DNA from: a virus
Strand: one strand, 5' to 3'
Length of the DNA stretch: 27,708 bases
IMG/VR virus record: IMGVR_UViG_3300045741_000112
Span: 1-27,708 of that record
The first letter of the stretch is position 1. The number at the start of each line of letters is the position of its first letter. The notes under the pieces were generated by a model. The model made no database searches, was not told where the DNA came from, and saw nothing but the letters and a program-made list of their open reading frames with translations. Shown one piece after another: positions 8,900-16,082 of this stretch. A program made the translations under genes and the position numbers.

Positions 8900-9529
8900 T
8901 TAGAGCATCTCGAACATGTTCATGAACTGGTCCTCGGGGTTGATGGTCGTCGCCAACTCCGGGAAAGCCCTGAACTCGAGGGGTGGGCTGACAGGATCAC
9001 TCTTGTCAAACCGCAGAGCCTTCTCCCCACCCTGCATCTGAACCCGACGGAAGACGAAGCCCAGGACCTTGCCTTCTGCGGCCTTCGGATAGATGACCGC
9101 AAGCCGCATGTCAGAAAGCTGGTTGGCAGAGATGTCACCAGATCGGCGAGACTGGGTTGGAGCACTGCCGAAGTACTGGACGGATGGGTTCATGATGAGA
9201 GCGAGGGCCAGCTGAGAGCTGGGATCCAAGATCTCTGCAATCTGGGTGCTGATGGTGTAGGCTCGACCAGTGATGTCCTGGCCATAAGCTCCCAGGATTT
9301 GATCAACGTCATCGCGATCGGTCGTATCGACCGTCTTCGAGATGTTGACTCCACCACGGGTGAGCCCGAACGGAGTCCAACCAGAAGCCGGAGCTCCTGT
9401 GGTCGCGTTGATGACTTGCTCGATAGTTGTTGGGAAACCCAACGTCCCTGTAGCGTACAGGATCTTGGCAGGCCCCTTCAACGTGTTCAGAAGGTTGATG
9501 CTGTTTTCTAGGATCTGTCGCTGAGACAT
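8900..9529 (-). CDS. Major tail (tube) protein
   Basis: The 209-residue protein starts at ATG with AGGAG about 11 bases upstream. It is compact and beta-rich with one helix, as expected for the siphophage tube fold. Motifs include TPFGLTRGGVNISKTVDTTD near residue 50, matching the start of tube proteins where a gGv.i......... pattern leads into the first long strand, and DQILGAYGQDITGRAYTIST followed by a helix (SSQLALALIM). It lies immediately before the frameshifted chaperone and after the terminator and tail-completion-like genes, exactly where the tube protein is expected. It would polymerise as hexameric rings around the tape measure. Confidence 0.8.
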   Translation of the reverse strand: MSQRQILENSINLLNTLKGPAKILYATGTLGFPTTIEQVINATTGAPASGWTPFGLTRGGVNISKTVDTTDRDDVDQILGAYGQDITGRAYTISTQIAEILDPSSQLALALIMNPSVQYFGSAPTQSRRSGDISANQLSDMRLAVIYPKAAEGKVLGFVFRRVQMQGGEKALRFDKSDPVSPPLEFRAFPELATTINPEDQFMNMFEML

Positions 9530-9544
9530 CTTTGGTATGTTCTC

Positions 9545-10852
9545 CTAGCTGGAAAACTTGCCACGTCGGGCGATCACGCCACTGGCTGGATCGACAGCTG
9601 CCGCATTCCTCGCTGCTTGTTCTTGGATCCTCCTGATGGCTTCGTCGGCTATCGTTTCAGTTGTGGCCTGCACATGGGCGTGAAGATCGCGGCCCCAATA
9701 CACTGCGGCAACTCCAGGCTGGGCACTCCCGGCAGTCTGAGTAAATCCAATCTCATCTCCGGCTGTACCACCAATCGATTGGTGATTGACCAAGGCGATC
9801 TTGAACAGATCGGTTTGAAGGGCCTCGGCAAAGGTGCTTACGGAACTGGAAAGCCAGTCAGCGTCAAAGCCAGGGTGAATGACGAACAATGGGTAGAAGT
9901 ACCCACCGCCAGGTTCACCTTCCAGCGTGGCCTCTAGATCTTCGTGTTTACCCGCGAGGTACTCTCGCCTTCTAGAACCGGTGCGAAGCTGTTCAGCTAT
10001 GCTGCCCTGTACGTAGAATGGGATCCTCCGATTTTTGATGTAAGTCATGTACTTCCCCACAGGGACCTTCAGCCGAGGCATCTGGTTCGCGAGCCATGGG
10101 GGAGTACCGTGTTCTGGGCGACCTCTACTCCGAAGGTCGTCGCTGACGGTTCGCCTTACATCCCTGTAGAAGGTCTTCATCAGTATGGGGCGTCCGCCAT
10201 ACTCTTCCAGGGTGGTGTACCTGTTCACCTTCTTTTGACCAGATTGCTTTCCCCCTCGCCGGTACCTTTCCTTGTAGGAGAAGGTGTTGACCAAGTCCTG
10301 ACGGTAAGATTCCGGCCGCTGAAGGTGGAGGTCAACGGGGTTGTAGCTTAGGGAGGTTTCTAGGCCGGCCAAAGGCTTACGAACGACCGATCGCCAGTTT
10401 CTGTGGTACTGACGGTTGAAGTGACCGCCCCTTGCCGTAATGATGTAGGGAGCGATCGGGTATGGATAAGCTCCCCCACTAGCCAAGTTGGTCATGAACC
10501 GAACTTCACGATACCTTGGCAAAGAGATCCTGATCGTTCCGGTGAACAATCCATTTTCGGTTTGGCGGATGACGGGTTCTACTCGGATACCTCGAGCAAC
10601 CCGACCAGTGCCCTTGTGGTACCGAGCTAAAGCTACCCTTTGGAGGGTAGTCTGGAGATTCTTCGCTGCTCCGCGGATGAGTTCAGCAAAATCGCCTTGG
10701 GTCTTCTTCCCCGCCAAATCTACGGCAGTTACCGCAGATTTAGCCCCGCGGACTTGAACCCCCGCCTGAAGCATTCCTTTGCCAGACCGAGTGGTCGGTC
10801 CGGGCAATCTAGGAGCATTCTTGTTGGTGGTAAGTTGGACGTACTTAGCCAT
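9545..10852 (-). CDS. Large tail-completion-like protein of the neck module, family uncertain
   Basis: The 435-residue protein overlaps the tail terminator gene by 8 bases. Residues about 50-110 contain a long helix and strand (FAELIRGAAKNLQTTLQRVA, RVARGIRVEP) reminiscent of HK97 gp10-type proteins. The region near 335-365 (FVIHPGFDADWLSSSVSTFA) also resembles that family's C-terminal part. Between them are about 200 Arg/Tyr-rich residues (KERYRRGGKQSGQKKVNRYT). The C-terminal 60 residues are Ala-rich and helical. HK97 gp10 homologues are usually near 120-170 residues, so this would be a greatly expanded version. The net basic character is marked. Function is inferred from position between terminator and tube protein. 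Confidence 0.5.
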   Translation of the reverse strand: MAKYVQLTTNKNAPRLPGPTTRSGKGMLQAGVQVRGAKSAVTAVDLAGKKTQGDFAELIRGAAKNLQTTLQRVALARYHKGTGRVARGIRVEPVIRQTENGLFTGTIRISLPRYREVRFMTNLASGGAYPYPIAPYIITARGGHFNRQYHRNWRSVVRKPLAGLETSLSYNPVDLHLQRPESYRQDLVNTFSYKERYRRGGKQSGQKKVNRYTTLEEYGGRPILMKTFYRDVRRTVSDDLRSRGRPEHGTPPWLANQMPRLKVPVGKYMTYIKNRRIPFYVQGSIAEQLRTGSRRREYLAGKHEDLEATLEGEPGGGYFYPLFVIHPGFDADWLSSSVSTFAEALQTDLFKIALVNHQSIGGTAGDEIGFTQTAGSAQPGVAAVYWGRDLHAHVQATTETIADEAIRRIQEQAARNAAAVDPASGVIARRGKFSS

Positions 10853-11363
10853 GCTGGAAAGCTTCGTACTCGCTGGTTATCCAGATACACTCAAACGTGA
10901 ACCCAGCAATCCAGAGGTCTCCGATGGCTTCAGCTCCGGAAGTCTCGTTCGCCACAAACCCGAAGTTCAAGATGGAGTAGTAGTTGTTCTTCTCTAGATG
11001 AAGCAACCTGTGGCGGGCGATGAACAACTCCACCGCGGCCATGTGCCGCTTCACAATCTTGTCAACACTTGACTGACTACTCCCGTGAACCACTCCAACA
11101 ATCTGGCCTGAGTAAACCCAGGAGTTGAGGCTGTCGTCTGTGGCTCCAGCATCCTTCCCGAAAACATCAACTCCGTATCGAGGAAGGATTTTGTCGAAGT
11201 CTTGGATCAAACCACCCACAGCGGAGGCCGTTTCGATGGCCTTCGGAACCACTAGTGGAACTTGGTTCTTAGCGTCAAATCCCGCTGCGATTTCTGCGAG
11301 GTAAGCTTTGATGTGAGTACGGAGATGGTCAGCGGTAAGCTTTGCTAGCTGCTCTTGGTACAT
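10845..11363 (-). CDS. Tail terminator-like neck protein
   Basis: The 172-residue protein starts at ATG sharing one base with the stop of the connector gene. It has an N-terminal helix (YQEQLAKLTADHLRTHIKAY), a central beta region (SWVYSGQIVGVVHGSS), a helix (VDKIVKRHMAAVELFIARH) and a C-terminal strand pair (LWIAGFTFECIWITSEYE). This size and alpha/beta order fit siphophage tail terminators, which cap the tail tube and join it to the head. The gene lies between the head-tail connector and the major tail module, supporting the role. Direct family motifs are weak, so the name is mostly from position and predicted fold. Confidence 0.6.
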   Translation of the reverse strand: MYQEQLAKLTADHLRTHIKAYLAEIAAGFDAKNQVPLVVPKAIETASAVGGLIQDFDKILPRYGVDVFGKDAGATDDSLNSWVYSGQIVGVVHGSSQSSVDKIVKRHMAAVELFIARHRLLHLEKNNYYSILNFGFVANETSGAEAIGDLWIAGFTFECIWITSEYEAFQHG

Positions 11364-11953
11364 CAGCTATTCCTGAGCCAGTCTTGCTCAAGCCCCCGCT
11401 CGTAGCTTAGCTCATTCCAGACAACTTCGGTGATGCCATCGGCGGGGGTATCCTCGCCCAAGTTCTTCTGAAGCTCGATCAGGTCTTTAGCAGTCTGTCT
11501 GAGCTCCTTAGCCGCCACCGAGGTATCTTGGACAGTTTGTCCGAGCCCGCCTCCACCAGACATCGTCATTCGCCTGGCAACCTTGGAAGCATCAGCTGCC
11601 CAGGCCATCAGAGCGTAAGCCGCAGCTAGGGTTAGGTTTCCGCCAGCATCAGTCATGAACTGGTTGATTTCGTCGTCGGTGAAAACCGTGTAGTAGTAAG
11701 TGAAAGTTAGACTGTCACCTGCCGTTGGAGTTGCTGAGAGAACCACAAGACCTTGGTCCAGAGTTACAGAGTAATCTACTCCCTCTGTCAGCATCGAGCC
11801 ATTCTTATGGACTTGCAAAGCTGGAGAACTCTGGACGCATTCATTCTGAAGCTTGAAGAACTTGGAGTCACCGTCTCCGACGGTAATCTCTCTCGTGATC
11901 TTGGGCTTGTCGGAGATGGCAAGCCTCACTCGCTGAAGATCGGTCAAAGCCAT
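11363..11953 (-). CDS. Head-tail connector (gp6/adaptor-like)
   Basis: The 196-residue protein opens with TDLQRVRLAISDKP. It then has a beta segment describing a ligand-like entry (FKLQNECVQS, VHKNGSMLTEGVDYSVTLDQ), and a helical part with DDEINQFMTDAGGNLTLAAA followed by YALMAWAADASKVARRMTM. The second half matches the helical bundle of phage head-tail adaptors (HK97 gp6 / SPP1 gp15-like), where a DxEI helix precedes an Ala-rich helix. The first half looks like an inserted strand-rich domain similar to those in phage fibres, making the protein larger than the usual 100-120 residues. It should bind under the portal. It starts one base after the upstream stop, so it is in the same operon. Confidence 0.65.
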   Translation of the reverse strand: MALTDLQRVRLAISDKPKITREITVGDGDSKFFKLQNECVQSSPALQVHKNGSMLTEGVDYSVTLDQGLVVLSATPTAGDSLTFTYYYTVFTDDEINQFMTDAGGNLTLAAAYALMAWAADASKVARRMTMSGGGGLGQTVQDTSVAAKELRQTAKDLIELQKNLGEDTPADGITEVVWNELSYERGLEQDWLRNS

Positions 11954-11955
11954 CT

Positions 11956-14049
11956 TTAGCCCTCGTTCTTGTCAGTAGAGGTGAACCCAGACTGGGCCGT
12001 TGTGAAGGATGGTTGAGCTTCAGAGAAGCCTTCTTGAGTAGTTGGGAAGCCCCCTGTAGAAGTATCCGTCATCCCACGTTGGTAAGTCCAGATCATGGGA
12101 CTTACCAAGCCAGCTAGAGCAATTCTCAGTTGCCCGAAAGCTTCAGCACTTGAGATAGCTCCCACAGCCACCAGCATCGTAAGGCTGTAGAGGGACGGAA
12201 CTCCTAAGGCCTCAGCGGAACTGATAGCCCCAACCTGGGACAAGTTGTTGAGATTACTCAGAGCTGGATTGCCAAAAGTTTCCCCACTGGCAATCGCGCC
12301 GACCGAGGTCAAGGCTCTCACGCCGGGCGTGACCGTAGTTGTGCCAAAGACCTCCGCGGATGTGATTCCACCCACAGAAGATAGGTTGATGAACCTATCG
12401 ATGACTGCGGTACCGAATGCTTCAGCGCTGGAGATGTTACCGACCGAGGTAACTGAAACTCCACCCACCGAGATGGCGGTAGTACCGAATGCTTCAGCCG
12501 AGCTAATCGCTCCAGCCGAAGTAATGAACTGGCCGCCAAGGGTGATGACCGCAGTACCAAAAGCTTCAGCAGAGCTTATAGCCCCAACCGAGGTTACCGA
12601 AACTCCCCCAACGGAGATTACTGCAGTCCCGAAGACTTCAGCAGTACTGATCGCCCCAACTGAACTAATTGAGTTCAACGTTGAGATTACCGTAGTGCCG
12701 AAGGCTTCAGCGGTGCCAATCGCGCCTACTGAACTAATAGAGTTCAGCTTGGAGATTACTGCGGTGCCAAAAGCCTCAGTGGTGGAGATGTTCCCAACGG
12801 CAGTAATGCCATAGGTAGCTCCAAGAACAGTCGTTCCAAAAGCCTCGGCGGTTGCGATAGCTCCTACGGCTGTGATAGAGTTCAACCCTGAGATTACTGC
12901 GGTACCGAACGCCTCGGCTGTGGCGATTGCCCCAACTGCTGTGATCGAATTCTGGGCCAAGAGAACCGTGGTACCGAAAGCTTCAGCTGAGGCGATTGCA
13001 CCCACTGAAGTTACTGATTGGCCACCACCAGAGAGTGAGATAGTCGCTGTCCCGAAAGCTTCTGCCGAGCTGATAGCTCCAACAGAAGTAACAGAAACCC
13101 CTCCCACGGCGATGACGGTCGTCCCAAAAACTTCAGCAGAGGCGACGTTACCAGCTGCTGAGATGGAGTAGCTTGTGCTAAGAACCGAAGTACCAAACGC
13201 CTCCGCCGAGCTTATTGCTCCAACCGAGGTAACTCCGATTGCTGTGGAAAGGGCAGCATTACCAAATGCTTCTAGCGAAGCAATGGCTCCTACAGAAGTG
13301 ATGGACTGGGCGAAAGATGAGTCGTAGGCGAGCCAGATCTCTGAACCGCCACTCAGCTTCACCAAGCCCCACAGGGGGTATTCCACCCAATCGGTGGAGA
13401 CGATGATGTCGTCTAGGTAAGCTGTCCAGGTCCCGTAGGCCACGGTGGTGTTCACGTGGCCCGCGTAGAAGGCATTCCAATCCCTGTTGGCATCTACGCC
13501 GGACATGTCAAGATCTGGGTAGTCCTTGGAATCTACTCGCCAACGGAGTTCGGCAAGGGCCGTTCCGTCTACTACCAGATCGACCTTGTACCAGACTCCC
13601 GTGGTTATGACAGGACCAACCTGCCGGTTTGCCCATCTTTGAGTGTTGAAGACGCAGAGCTTACTAGTCGCCTGTTCAAACCCCAACCAGGCGTTGTATC
13701 CCGAGGGGTTTTCAAATCCTGCTAATTCTGCGTCTACTCCCGGCAATGATGCGAAGTAGATAGAGAAACTAGCGACGACGAACTTCGAACTTGTAAATGA
13801 TTTGGCGGCATAGCACGCAGAACCAGCAGCAGCAACCTTCACCGAGTAGCTGCCGTTCAGGTCATACGTTGTAGATGCAGTGACCGAACCCGTAATTGAA
13901 GTCCAGTGAGCTAGATCGCTGCATTCTCCGCCACAGATGAACTGAGCGAACGGACCGGTCCAAGGTTCATAGATCTGCTGATAGTCATGCCAAAGTCCAC
14001 CATACCTGTAGAATGGGGACCAAGGATTCTCAATCAGCGTCCGAGACAT
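11956..14049 (-). CDS. Appendage protein with 17 SAEAFG-type tandem repeats
   Basis: The 697-residue protein starts at an ATG overlapping the upstream stop as TGATG. Residues 1-40 are Trp/Tyr-rich (SPFYRYGGLWHDYQQIYEPW). Residues about 45-225 look like a LamG/jelly-roll sandwich (YSVKVAAAGSACYAAKSFTS, GVWYKVDLVVDGTALAELRW). Residues 249-648 are 17 tandem copies, about 23.5 residues each, of a motif near ITSVGAISSAEAFGTAVIS. The last 49 residues contain four Phe-centred heptads (GFPTTQE, GFSEAQP, SFTTAQS, GFTSTDK). Similar SAEAFG repeats occur in other phage structural proteins as far as I recall, with no settled function. The regular alternation suggests a beta-solenoid or beta-bead fibre. 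A head- or neck-attached fibre is a reasonable guess from position. Confidence 0.75.
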   Translation of the reverse strand: MSRTLIENPWSPFYRYGGLWHDYQQIYEPWTGPFAQFICGGECSDLAHWTSITGSVTASTTYDLNGSYSVKVAAAGSACYAAKSFTSSKFVVASFSIYFASLPGVDAELAGFENPSGYNAWLGFEQATSKLCVFNTQRWANRQVGPVITTGVWYKVDLVVDGTALAELRWRVDSKDYPDLDMSGVDANRDWNAFYAGHVNTTVAYGTWTAYLDDIIVSTDWVEYPLWGLVKLSGGSEIWLAYDSSFAQSITSVGAIASLEAFGNAALSTAIGVTSVGAISSAEAFGTSVLSTSYSISAAGNVASAEVFGTTVIAVGGVSVTSVGAISSAEAFGTATISLSGGGQSVTSVGAIASAEAFGTTVLLAQNSITAVGAIATAEAFGTAVISGLNSITAVGAIATAEAFGTTVLGATYGITAVGNISTTEAFGTAVISKLNSISSVGAIGTAEAFGTTVISTLNSISSVGAISTAEVFGTAVISVGGVSVTSVGAISSAEAFGTAVITLGGQFITSAGAISSAEAFGTTAISVGGVSVTSVGNISSAEAFGTAVIDRFINLSSVGGITSAEVFGTTTVTPGVRALTSVGAIASGETFGNPALSNLNNLSQVGAISSAEALGVPSLYSLTMLVAVGAISSAEAFGQLRIALAGLVSPMIWTYQRGMTDTSTGGFPTTQEGFSEAQPSFTTAQSGFTSTDKNEG
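12106..13305 (-). repeat. Tandem repeat array, 17 units of about 69-78 bases, inside a gene
   Basis: Each unit encodes a VGAIxSAEAFG core followed by 8-12 variable residues. The core DNA is similar between units but not identical, with many synonymous changes, so the array is old or under protein-level selection. Unit boundaries vary because some units carry an additional GGVS-type spacer. This is coding sequence and not a CRISPR or intergenic satellite. Confidence 0.9.
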
Positions 14050-15047
14050 CAGCCAAAAGCCACGATCAGGACCATTCCAGGCCCGCCATTTCCGCCAGCC
14101 CCAGAAGCAGTAGTTGTGGTATCTTCGGCAGCACCCCCACCGCCTCCACCACAGCCGAGAGCCCCGTGGCCCCCACTACCAGCTGAACCGGCATCCTTCA
14201 GACCACCACCGCCAGAACCGCTTCCTCCGAAGCTAACCCTCATGTCTGGAAGTGGGAGCTTGGAGGCCGGAACATCGTTCCAGTTCAAGTACCCATCAAT
14301 CCCCGCCGCCCCGGCAGAACCTCCGGCAGGAACAGTCTTAGTTCCACCGGTCAATCCCATAGAAGATGGCCAGTTGCCCGCTCCACCGTTGGTGTTCGCG
14401 TGAGTAGCTGCCAGGCCCCCGCCTCCACCACCTCCAGCAGTCCAAACTACTGCTGCCCCGGCAGCTCCATTGCCAGCCGAGCTGTTGCCAGCAGCCGCCC
14501 CAATCCAAGTAGACAGAGCAGCTGCAGCACCTGCACCAGCTGCAGAAGTAGTTCCACCACTACCTCCACCCCCGCCATCTCCTAGAGTAATAGATCGCCT
14601 CTGAAGGATAGCGGCGGTCAATGGCGCAGCGGTAGATCTTTCGAAACAAACAGCGGAGGGCAGTCCCGGCCCGCCAGCGTTGCCACTCGTAGAGTTGCTG
14701 GAAACAGCAGCTCCACCAGCTCCACCGTAAGCCGCAAAGACGTACAGCCTTTCGGGAATCAATGCTGTTGGAAGCCAGACTTCTCCTACACCAGCTCCTC
14801 CGCCTCCACCTCCGCCCCAGGCCGCAGTACCGGCGACAGACTTCCTTCCAGAACCTCCACCGCCACCTGAGCCAATGCAACGAATGTAGAGAAGTTTGGC
14901 CCACTTGGGGACTTCGTAGGTTTCCTCCAGCCAACCAACTGTCCCGCCCGTAGGTACGAGAAGTCCGAATGGAGGTACCCACAGCTTCACATCTGTTAGT
15001 GAGAGGTTCGCCTGGCCTCGGGCCATGCCAGGTGGGAACATCATCAT
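14049..15047 (-). CDS. Glycine-rich minor structural protein
   Basis: The 332-residue protein begins at the first of three consecutive ATG codons, overlapping the upstream stop as TAATG. Residues 25-55 have a conserved-looking strand segment (GTVGWLEETYEVPKWAKLLY) leading into IRCIGSGGGGGSG. From there on the protein is dominated by glycine, alanine and serine, with many runs of four to eight glycines. This arrangement (one W..P.WA..L.V..IG strand, then Gly-rich sequence) is common in phage glycine-rich tail or fibre tip proteins, where glycine tracts can pack as polyglycine-II helices and carry variable recognition loops. It sits between small structural proteins and the SAEAFG protein, so a head or neck fibre tip is plausible. 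Confidence 0.75.
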   Translation of the reverse strand: MMMFPPGMARGQANLSLTDVKLWVPPFGLLVPTGGTVGWLEETYEVPKWAKLLYIRCIGSGGGGGSGRKSVAGTAAWGGGGGGGAGVGEVWLPTALIPERLYVFAAYGGAGGAAVSSNSTSGNAGGPGLPSAVCFERSTAAPLTAAILQRRSITLGDGGGGGSGGTTSAAGAGAAAALSTWIGAAAGNSSAGNGAAGAAVVWTAGGGGGGGLAATHANTNGGAGNWPSSMGLTGGTKTVPAGGSAGAAGIDGYLNWNDVPASKLPLPDMRVSFGGSGSGGGGLKDAGSAGSGGHGALGCGGGGGGAAEDTTTTASGAGGNGGPGMVLIVAFG

Positions 15048-15439
15048 TAGAAGTCACCGCCAAACGCAGTAACCATGATCATCGACTGGTTACCAGCGAG
15101 AGTCTGGGCAATCCTGAGAGACCAACCCGAGGGGAGGATGAAGTTGAAGTAGGACCTTGAAGCTCTCCAAGCTGGGGCAGTGGTAGAGCTTGTTTGTGCA
15201 GGAACGATCAGCTGGTCCACCAGGTGATAAGCTGATCCGTCGTAGGCGAAGATGTTGAGAACGCCAGCAACTGTGGTGCCGACCGCCTGGGCAACAATCT
15301 CGTTGACCTGAGTTCCGTTAGCTCCGGCAGAACCCAGAGTCGTGACGTTGGTCGGAGCCGTGAGGCTAGTATCCAACGTAGCTGGAACGTTGCCAGACAT
15401 GCACCGGGCAGTTGCTGCAAACTGAGGTCCGGATGCCAT
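15047..15439 (-). CDS. Small conserved phage structural protein
   Basis: The 130-residue protein starts at ATG three bases after the coiled-coil gene stop. The pattern is an N-terminal stretch with NVPATLDTSLTAPTNVTTLG, then GSAGANGTQVNEIVAQAVGT, a strand NIFAYDGSAYHLVDQLIVPA and a terminal strand pair. The AGANGTxVxEIxxxAxGT segment followed by F.YDG..Y.L.....VPA recurs in small phage virion-associated proteins as I remember them, with a jelly-roll-like fold suspected. No enzymatic motif is seen. It may decorate the capsid or form the base of the appendage encoded just downstream. Confidence that it is a real gene is high, while the role is unknown. Confidence 0.7.
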   Translation of the reverse strand: MASGPQFAATARCMSGNVPATLDTSLTAPTNVTTLGSAGANGTQVNEIVAQAVGTTVAGVLNIFAYDGSAYHLVDQLIVPAQTSSTTAPAWRASRSYFNFILPSGWSLRIAQTLAGNQSMIMVTAFGGDF

Positions 15440-15441
15440 GT

Positions 15442-15669
15442 CTAGAACTCAGGCGGTTCGATGGCACCAACCTCGGTCAGCTGCTGAAGGAGTGCAGCCT
15501 TCTGGACATCATCGAGGTTAGCGATCATGAAGTTGGCTTCTTCAACAGCATTCCGCTTGTTGATTTCAGCTGCCACAGAGGCCTTGAGTTCCTTCAACTT
15601 CTGGATCTGGTCGTCCAGATCAAGTCGGTACTGAGTAAGCTCATCAAGACTTGCGGTTAGGGTATCCAC
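15442..15669 (-). CDS. Small coiled-coil protein of unknown function
   Basis: The 75-residue protein starts at GTG with TAGGAG 6 bases upstream. Residues about 5-48 form one amphipathic helix with heptad-spaced leucines (LDELTQYRLDLDDQIQKLKE) typical of a two- or three-stranded coiled coil. A second short helix follows (LDDVQKAALLQQLTEVG) and an acidic Pro-rich end. It is tightly packed between two structural genes. It could trimerise a fibre or act as an assembly chaperone; the sequence alone does not decide. Confidence 0.7.
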   Translation of the reverse strand: MDTLTASLDELTQYRLDLDDQIQKLKELKASVAAEINKRNAVEEANFMIANLDDVQKAALLQQLTEVGAIEPPEF

Positions 15670-15677
15670 AGCTTCTC

Positions 15678-16079
15678 CTAGAGCTTGAAGAGCTTGTTCG
15701 CGCCAGCATCCGGAGTGACGGTGATGTCACCACCGTTCGGAGTGACCGGCAGGTTAGTTGCGGTGTCGATGAGGCAGATCAAGCGAGCGGAGGCATCCGC
15801 TGCGTTGTACTTGTAGTATGCGATCCTGGTGATCTGAGCTCCAGAGACCGCGGAGACGGTTTTGGCGGCGTGGTTCGCAACGCCGGCCGTCACCGTGGGG
15901 CTGGCGATAGCAGTAGAACGTGCGACTATGTTTGCACCCAGGTCAGAGACGAACTGGTGAGTGCTCAGGTTAGGGGTGTAGCCGGCGGAAAGGAAGGCAA
16001 ACCGGATATCGTCCGTATCCCAGTCGATGGCCCCTCCTAGGAACCCTTCCCGGCCGTAGTCGTAAAGTGCGTTCGCCAT
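15678..16079 (-). CDS. Conserved phage structural protein, MANALYDYGREGFL family
   Basis: The 133-residue protein starts at ATG with AAGGAG upstream, three bases after the glycosyltransferase stop. The N-terminal pattern (NALYDYGREGFLGGAIDWDT, then DIRFAFLSAGYTPNLSTHQF) is one I recognise from many actinophage and environmental phage genomes, where a MANxLYxxGRxxFLxGxIxW start is followed by two beta-rich halves. Those proteins are usually unannotated or called minor tail proteins. It is small, soluble and beta-rich. Its place with other appendage-type proteins supports a virion role. The exact function is unknown. Confidence 0.7.
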   Translation of the reverse strand: MANALYDYGREGFLGGAIDWDTDDIRFAFLSAGYTPNLSTHQFVSDLGANIVARSTAIASPTVTAGVANHAAKTVSAVSGAQITRIAYYKYNAADASARLICLIDTATNLPVTPNGGDITVTPDAGANKLFKL

Positions 16080-16082
16080 TCC

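Noticed and set aside
12245-13171. Plus-strand open frames over the SAEAFG repeats (189 and 99 codons).
   Set aside because: They are antisense reflections of the repeats and recur with the same period; no start signals are seen.
12106-13305. Possible CRISPR or satellite array because of regular repeats.
   Set aside because: The units keep one reading frame, vary synonymously and have no unique spacers between identical repeats; they are protein repeats.
14560-15063. Minus-strand 167-codon frame over the glycine-rich gene.
   Set aside because: It overlaps the glycine-rich frame out of register and is Trp/Arg-rich, the typical shifted reading of GGN codons.
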